The notes under the pieces are model-generated. The model was not told the origin of the DNA and made no database searches. It was given only the letters and a program-made list of their open reading frames with translations. A program made the translations under genes and the position numbers. This document shows positions 28,401-32,241 of a DNA stretch of 32,241 bases, one piece after another; position 1 is the stretch's first letter; every line of letters begins with the position of its first letter. The DNA comes from Ramicandelaber brevisporus (taxonomy: Eukaryota > Kickxellomycota > Ramicandelaberales > Ramicandelaberaceae), in assembly GCA_025201865.1 (NCBI GenBank), contig MU602929.1, positions 1-32,241 on the forward strand. The letters are read 5' to 3'.

Positions 28401-28688
28401 CTTGGCCTCGGCCTCGGCGGCAGCCTTCTTGGCCTTCTTGCGAGCAGCAGCGGCGGCCTCAGCCTTCTTGCGTGCCTCGGAATCGGACTCGCTCGCCTCA
28501 GACTCGCTAGCGTCGCTGACATCAGAGTCTGAATCGACATCCATGGTGGGCTTCTTTTGGAAGCGCTTGGTGGCTGCAGTCTTCGCGCCGAAGCGCTTGG
28601 TTGCTGCTGACTTGGTTACTGTGTTGTCATCTGAAGAGTAGTCTGACGAGTCATCGGACGAGTCGCCCGAGCGGAAGAAGAACGACAT
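25431..28688 (-). CDS. NIP1: Translation initiation factor eIF3 subunit c (Nip1)
   Basis: 1085-aa core eIF3 subunit bridging eIF1/eIF5 and the 40S ribosome. Start at ATG 28686-28688 gives the family N-terminus MSFFFRSGDSSDDSSD, followed by acidic and Ala/Lys-rich segments (~40-110). The central domain includes MRATCKTMSNAVNIGDWV, IRGSIIAYLDRLEDEF, LCHVYHHALHNRF and FRAGRFQDA, and the C-terminal PCI domain (~830-960) has YDSFGIADLGSMFDLSRRDVL. A Gly/Arg-rich RGG tail (~1000-1073) then leads to a short NNNN-rich end. Strong C-ending codon bias, as in 6PGD, fits high expression. No intron needed. It diverges from the WDR48-like gene across 463 bp. Confidence 0.96.
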   Translation of the reverse strand: MSFFFRSGDSSDDSSDYSSDDNTVTKSAATKRFGAKTAATKRFQKKPTMDVDSDSDVSDASESEASESDSEARKKAEAAAAARKKAKKAAAEAEAKKKALMRRGTRSAADRKYDEMRATCKTMSNAVNIGDWVVASNEFEKLHRQATKAVESADAAPAFFLRTLLELESSVRDATDKEKESKKKVNATIGKALSSMKNKMKKANKPYEGVLGEFAANPVPASENEDEDDDVSGSDADSAASDSDDDSMFGSEDESEDEGDEFLPVALGGKPNIRRWLRKDHPGALRAKAAAPAAAQKKPVKRPQVKFIGSDDEDELPSMPSTTTAAAAAADDFVAVGPTRRQQQQQQRRLAAEKAIADERAAAEAPITVDAIEKKLREVLEARGRKGTDKSEQVATLRRLLSISETPVQRTHVQLVLIAVLYDAAQIVGGIMNAAAWSDAATEINSLLTLLEEHPNIVVREDVVEGEVPSWQQPLDGPVRIRGSIIAYLDRLEDEFTRALQQTDPHSADYLDRLRSHPILYALVVRCIAYFERTGHTSSLTRAILTRLEQVYYKSSALTASLEAAASALIPASAFTSGLKTDLPVPERIPAVVSQSTAAEPTALVHALCAFLYKQADPQQRTRAVLCHVYHHALHNRFATARDLLLMSHLQETIALADIPTQVLYNRAVVQLGLCAFRAGRFQDAASCLQELSATGRVRELLAQGISRTIVPGQPAATPEEERLERLRQLPFHMHINVELIECVALVCAVLLEIPVYARTATQPQAQQQQHQSQQQGIAQAGATMLLPSDARRMMLSKTLRRLLDSSARQPFLAPADSTREHIVAAAHALASGDWQVCAEHIHAIRVWDLLFATLSAEDVAVVKARLTAQIKDSALRTYLFLGSADYDSFGIADLGSMFDLSRRDVLRVVSELVYTRQIAGAIDYAASSVVGDVNGEVFVCHRKGAISKLQTIAFTLSDKCAWMAEQNAKMFENRFPNGDADDHADKDKEDGAADETRGSQARRQGGGRDGGDSNRRRTQQGGSDSTRTGGDGQRGSGGSGGGRGRGGNQQSGGRGRGQSKRGGPGGGGSKRQNNNNSAAPSTSA

Positions 28689-29151
28689 GTGCTTTCTTTT
28701 GGTGGTGGTCGGCTGGAGCAAAGTCGCAAGCGCGCGCGCGTAAGCTGAGGATTATAGATGTATAAAAAATGGCGATCGAGTGATCAGTAAAGTAAGCGAT
28801 GCCTTCCTCTCTCTCCTGCTTTTTCTCTCTCGAGTCTCACTCGCTTTCTCTCTCTTGCGTTCTCTCTTGCGTTCTCTCTCTCGCTGCTTTCTGAAAAGTA
28901 CAGCAGAATTAAAATTAAATTTGAAAATGAAACTATAATTGAAAAAATAAAGTTGAAAGTTGAATGCACATCATTTTCATTTTTATTTTCATTTTCATTT
29001 TTCATTTTCATTTTCATTTTTATTTTGTTACGAAAGAACTCATCCAATAAATACTCATTACTTTTTGCGAGCATCTCAAAGCGCGAACCTTTCTTAGCGT
29101 GTTTGCTTGTGTGTTTGTGTGTGTGTGTGTTTGTGCTTGTGCTTGCGTGCG
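28689..29151. promoter_or_regulatory. Divergent intergenic region, eIF3c (-) / WDR48-like (+)
   Basis: 463 bp with no gene. TATAAAA on the plus strand lies at 28761-28767, and TATAAT on the minus strand at 28751-28756, 63 bp from the eIF3c ATG. A CT-rich tract with repeated TTGCGTTCTCTC units fills 28801-28884, a CATTTT minisatellite 28972-29026, and a GT microsatellite about 29101-29130. Core promoter calls are motif-only. Confidence 0.4.
28972..29026. repeat. CATTTT/CATTTTT minisatellite
   Basis: About nine imperfect units of CATTTT with single-base variants, forming a strand-asymmetric pyrimidine-rich block in the eIF3c/WDR48 divergent promoter. Confidence 0.8.
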
Positions 29152-30913
29152 ATGGCGACAGGTGATGGTAGTGGTAGTAGTGGTAACAGCAGTAGTGACA
29201 CTGCTCATCCGGCTCTAGTAGCACCAACTGGCCGAGTTGGACGGAGAAGAGTTTCCTATTACTTGCCGCTCAGAGAACAGCAGCCTCAAGGTCATCTATC
29301 CGGTGTCTGTGCGTTTGCTGTGGCAGCAGAGGATGGTACTGTATACTCAGCCGGGCGAGATGGCTGCATAAACAGCTGGAAGACAAGCCAGACGCAGGAA
29401 CAGCCTACGTGGCAGAGTCGATGCCAAGCCCACATGGATTGGGCGAATTCTATCGCGGTTTGTGGCAGCGGACTTGTGGCATCAGCTTCGTCAGACAGGT
29501 CCGTTCGACTATGGAGACCGCCTCAATCTAGTGACTATGACGATAGCCATCAGCAGTCTGGACTGTCTGTAGCTGGTGAGTTGTACATGCTTGGCCACCA
29601 CACAGACTATGCCTCAACCGTTGCTTATTGTAAGAGTGCCAATGTGGTGGTTAGTGGAGGATACGACAAGACTATCAATATTTGGGACATCTCACGCGCT
29701 ATTCAATCATCATCATCATCATCATCGTCGTCATCATCAATGGACTGTCTTTATGTAAATGATAGTATGAATTATAGTCAGCTACGCCCAATTCGATCCA
29801 TGTCATCAGCACATATCTCATCGATTAACAATGATGAATGGTCGGTATATTCTCTTGCTGCGACATCCGACTGTAATTTGATAGCTAGTGGATCACCCAG
29901 TCATATTGTGAGTCTACATGATCCTCGAATATCGAGTTCTAGCTTGGTAGGACAGCTGGTTGGACACAGTGATAATATCAGATCGCTAATGATAAGTGAA
30001 GATGGTCAGTATATTTTATCAGCGTCAGCTGACGCCACGGTTAAGCTATGGTCAGTTGGTCAACGAAGATGTTTAACCACCTTTGATCATCACTCAGAAT
30101 CTGTTTGGACACTTGCTGGCAACTGGAATAGCCGTCAGTTTTATACAGCCGGCCGTGATGGATTGATTGCAAAAATTAACCTAGATAGCACCATCGATAG
30201 TGATTACAAAGAAGATGGTCAAATTATACACTTGGTTGGAAAGAGTTCATCAAATGTTACTGCGCTTGCATTGGTTGATAATGATAAAATATGGACAGGT
30301 ACATCTTCTTCCTCTGAAATTAGCATTTGGAGAGACAGCGGAGATTCGTCAGTGAAATTGAGAGCATTCGCCCAATGTGATGGATTGGACTCTGTTGATG
30401 TTCCAAGCACAATCCCCACGAGCGGTGTCAATACATGCACTGAGCCTCTATTTACACTACATGGTGGAGATGGTCTTATACAGGCCATAGTTCTCAACAG
30501 CAAAAGACATGTGGTTACAAGGTCAATTTCAGGCAAAGTTCTAGTTTGGGATATACTTGGTGGTCAATGTGTAAATGAGTATGGAGATAATAACGAGTCT
30601 ATTAATGATGTTGTGAATAAGCTAAACACGCATGATTACATTCCTAACTGGTGCAGAGTTGATACTAGAATAGGTAAATTAGGAGTACACTTGGACGAGT
30701 CTAATTTATCAGATGCTGAAATGTATATCGATCAATTAGATGATAACAGCTTAAATGCCACAAATGAAGATATTAGATTTACAGTTGGACTAACCATACT
30801 GAGATACTTGTTTGAAGGTTATGTTAAGGCACATATTGCATCGCGTGACTTAACATCAGTATCACAAACAGTAAACACACAGTCTACTGATTCACAGCAA
30901 CAGCAGCAGCGGC

Positions 30914-30948
<35 letters not shown>

Positions 30949-32136
30949 CCGCCACTACCACTGCCACCGCCTGAGAATATCAAATCGAAAACATCTCGTA
31001 ACTTCTTTAGTCGAGGTATATCAAGAAGAAATAGCAACAGCAGTGACAATACAAATGAGCAATCACTCAAGACTATAACTATTCCTCAAATGGCTGCCGT
31101 CTCATCACATTATGGAAGATCATCTACAAGCAAAAGTAACAGTCGTGCCTTGGTATCACAATATGGCTCATCTAATCAGCCCTTGCATTCAACGGAGCAT
31201 TCATTCGCTCCTCAGCAAATAGAGCGTAATTATACTGAAATATTCCCAAACATAACTACTAGTGCAGCTTCTATAATGAGAGGGATATGGAGTACAACTT
31301 CAATAGCTAGTTCCAGTATGACTGGTTTAGTGGATAAATTTAGGCGAAATCCAAAGTCAAAAGAATCACTCTCTAATCAAGTACACAAATCTGACAATAG
31401 CAATATCAACAGTAGCAACAACAGCAACAGCAACAATACTAATGATAATGATGAGCAGTCAAACACAGAATCTCGACGACAACAGCAGCAGAAACAAGAA
31501 CAGCAGCCGCCCCCAATAGTTAAGTTGGACATACCAGAGCAACAGTTGACGGTGGAGGAACTGTATGAAAGATACCCACGTCTCAACTTGAATCCTAGTA
31601 TTGAATGGGTATTATCTGAAGATGGTACATTACCGCAGGATAGCTGCCCAATTGTTCTATTGAGAAGCACAGTGAATGCAGTTCAGCAGTTGCAACCACA
31701 GCAGCAAAGTGAACCTAATTTGTACAAGAGTATTGAGCAAAGTGTGCCACTGTGGCTGTATAATTTCCTGTTCAAAGACATGTGGCTAATCAAAGACCCA
31801 ATAAAATACAGCTTCAGGTTTGTTCCAGCCACAAACGCATCAAATGTACCGGTAGTGTCAAATGTGCGATTGAACTCAAATAGAATGATCAGAGTGAAAC
31901 GAATACGCTCTTTTGTTACAGATAAAATTAACAATACTTTGGCTCAATTACATCAGGAGCAGAGCGAAGGCAGTTCGTCATCACACGCAACTGTCACTGA
32001 AAACAACGTGGAACTCTACTGCAATGGCGAAGTACTAGATGATAAACTCACACTAGCGACTGTTAAAGCCTTCATTTGGAAGAGCCAAGGACCGGATGTT
32101 ATATTTAATTACAACTTGCGACAAACGAAGTGTTAA
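29152..32136 (+). CDS. WDR48/Bun107/DUF1-like WD40 protein (deubiquitinase activator)
   Basis: 994 aa from ATG 29152 (MATGDGSG); the upstream in-frame codons come from a GT microsatellite and hold no ATG. In characterised fungi and animals this family binds and activates USP/Ubp deubiquitinases and acts at endosomes and in DNA repair. WD40 repeats fill ~45-475: RRVSYYLPL, GHLSGVCAFAV, AHMDWANSIAVC, ASSDRSVRLW, HHTDYASTVAYC, GGYDKTINIWD, SASADATVKLW, SGKVLVWDI. A poly-Gln run with 12 pure CAA codons (30913-30949) lies in a disordered linker. The C-terminal DUF3337/SLD region (~785-993) ends with LATVKAFIWKSQGPDVIFNYNL, the family's ubiquitin-like ending. A poly-Ser run (29705-29742) sits between two WD repeats. 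Codon use is AT-richer than eIF3c. Confidence 0.9.
30893..30949 (+). repeat. CAG/CAA repeat with 12 uninterrupted CAA codons
   Basis: Mixed CAG/CAA then a pure CAA run encode poly-Gln in the linker of the WDR48-like protein. The pure part is the least interrupted coding trinucleotide repeat in the window. Confidence 0.85.
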
Positions 32137-32241
32137 AGATTATGCATTTAAATAGAAAGTACAATGTCGAAATATACAGAATGAAGGGGGTTTAGGCCGA
32201 GTGGTCCTGGCCGCAGTCGAGAGAGAGGATCATGCGGGGCA

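Noticed and set aside
25737-28532. 931-codon open frame antisense to eIF3c
   Set aside because: The peptide has no recognisable domain and a skewed composition, while the opposite strand encodes full-length eIF3c. Long antisense frames are expected from strong C-ending codon bias.

Overview
This is a gene-dense stretch of a eukaryotic nuclear genome, most likely from an early-diverging (non-Dikarya) fungus. The evidence is a Pmc1-type Ca2+ pump, a questin-oxidase-like protein, a secreted double-psi beta-barrel (expansin/barwin-like) protein, an RRN6/TAF1C-type Pol I factor, almost no introns, intergenic gaps of 41 to about 890 bp, and many Gln, Asn, His and Ser homopolymers. Kickxellomycotina (Zoopagomycota) would fit, but that is a guess from style and not from a marker gene. 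There are no operons, phage, insertion sequences or CRISPR arrays.

Layout: PMCA-type Ca2+-ATPase (-), CMGC/DYRK-like kinase (-), G3BP/Bre5-like NTF2-RRM protein (+), questin-oxidase-like protein (+), 6-phosphogluconate dehydrogenase (-), RRN6/TAF1C-like factor (+), mitochondrial carrier with a His-rich insert (+), ALDH8-like aldehyde dehydrogenase (-), PIG-M mannosyltransferase (+, frame broken), secreted DPBB protein (+), TSG101/Vps23 (-, one intron), eIF3c/Nip1 (-), WDR48-like deubiquitinase activator (+). Thirteen protein genes are supported. They are unrelated housekeeping or surface functions and do not form a pathway. Shared regulation is plausible only for the divergent pairs: kinase/NTF2-RRM, 6PGD/RRN6-like, ALDH/PIG-M and eIF3c/WDR48.

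The most unusual structure is a pair of short direct duplications in coding sequence. One is a ~92/97-bp unit near the 5' end of the Ca2+-ATPase (offset 98-103 bp). The other is a 140-bp unit in PIG-M (offset 143 bp). Both shift the reading frame, and in both the frame becomes continuous if one copy is ignored. They may be real recent tandem duplications (possible intron gain or gene loss) or the same kind of assembly error twice. The sequence alone cannot decide.

I found no evidence for a new multi-gene system. Other points of interest are a ~190-residue Asn/His-rich insert in the matrix loop of a mitochondrial carrier, a calmodulin-binding-like segment at the C-terminus of the Ca2+ pump, a 61-bp divergent promoter between ALDH and PIG-M, and a pair of hairpins downstream of the NTF2-RRM gene.
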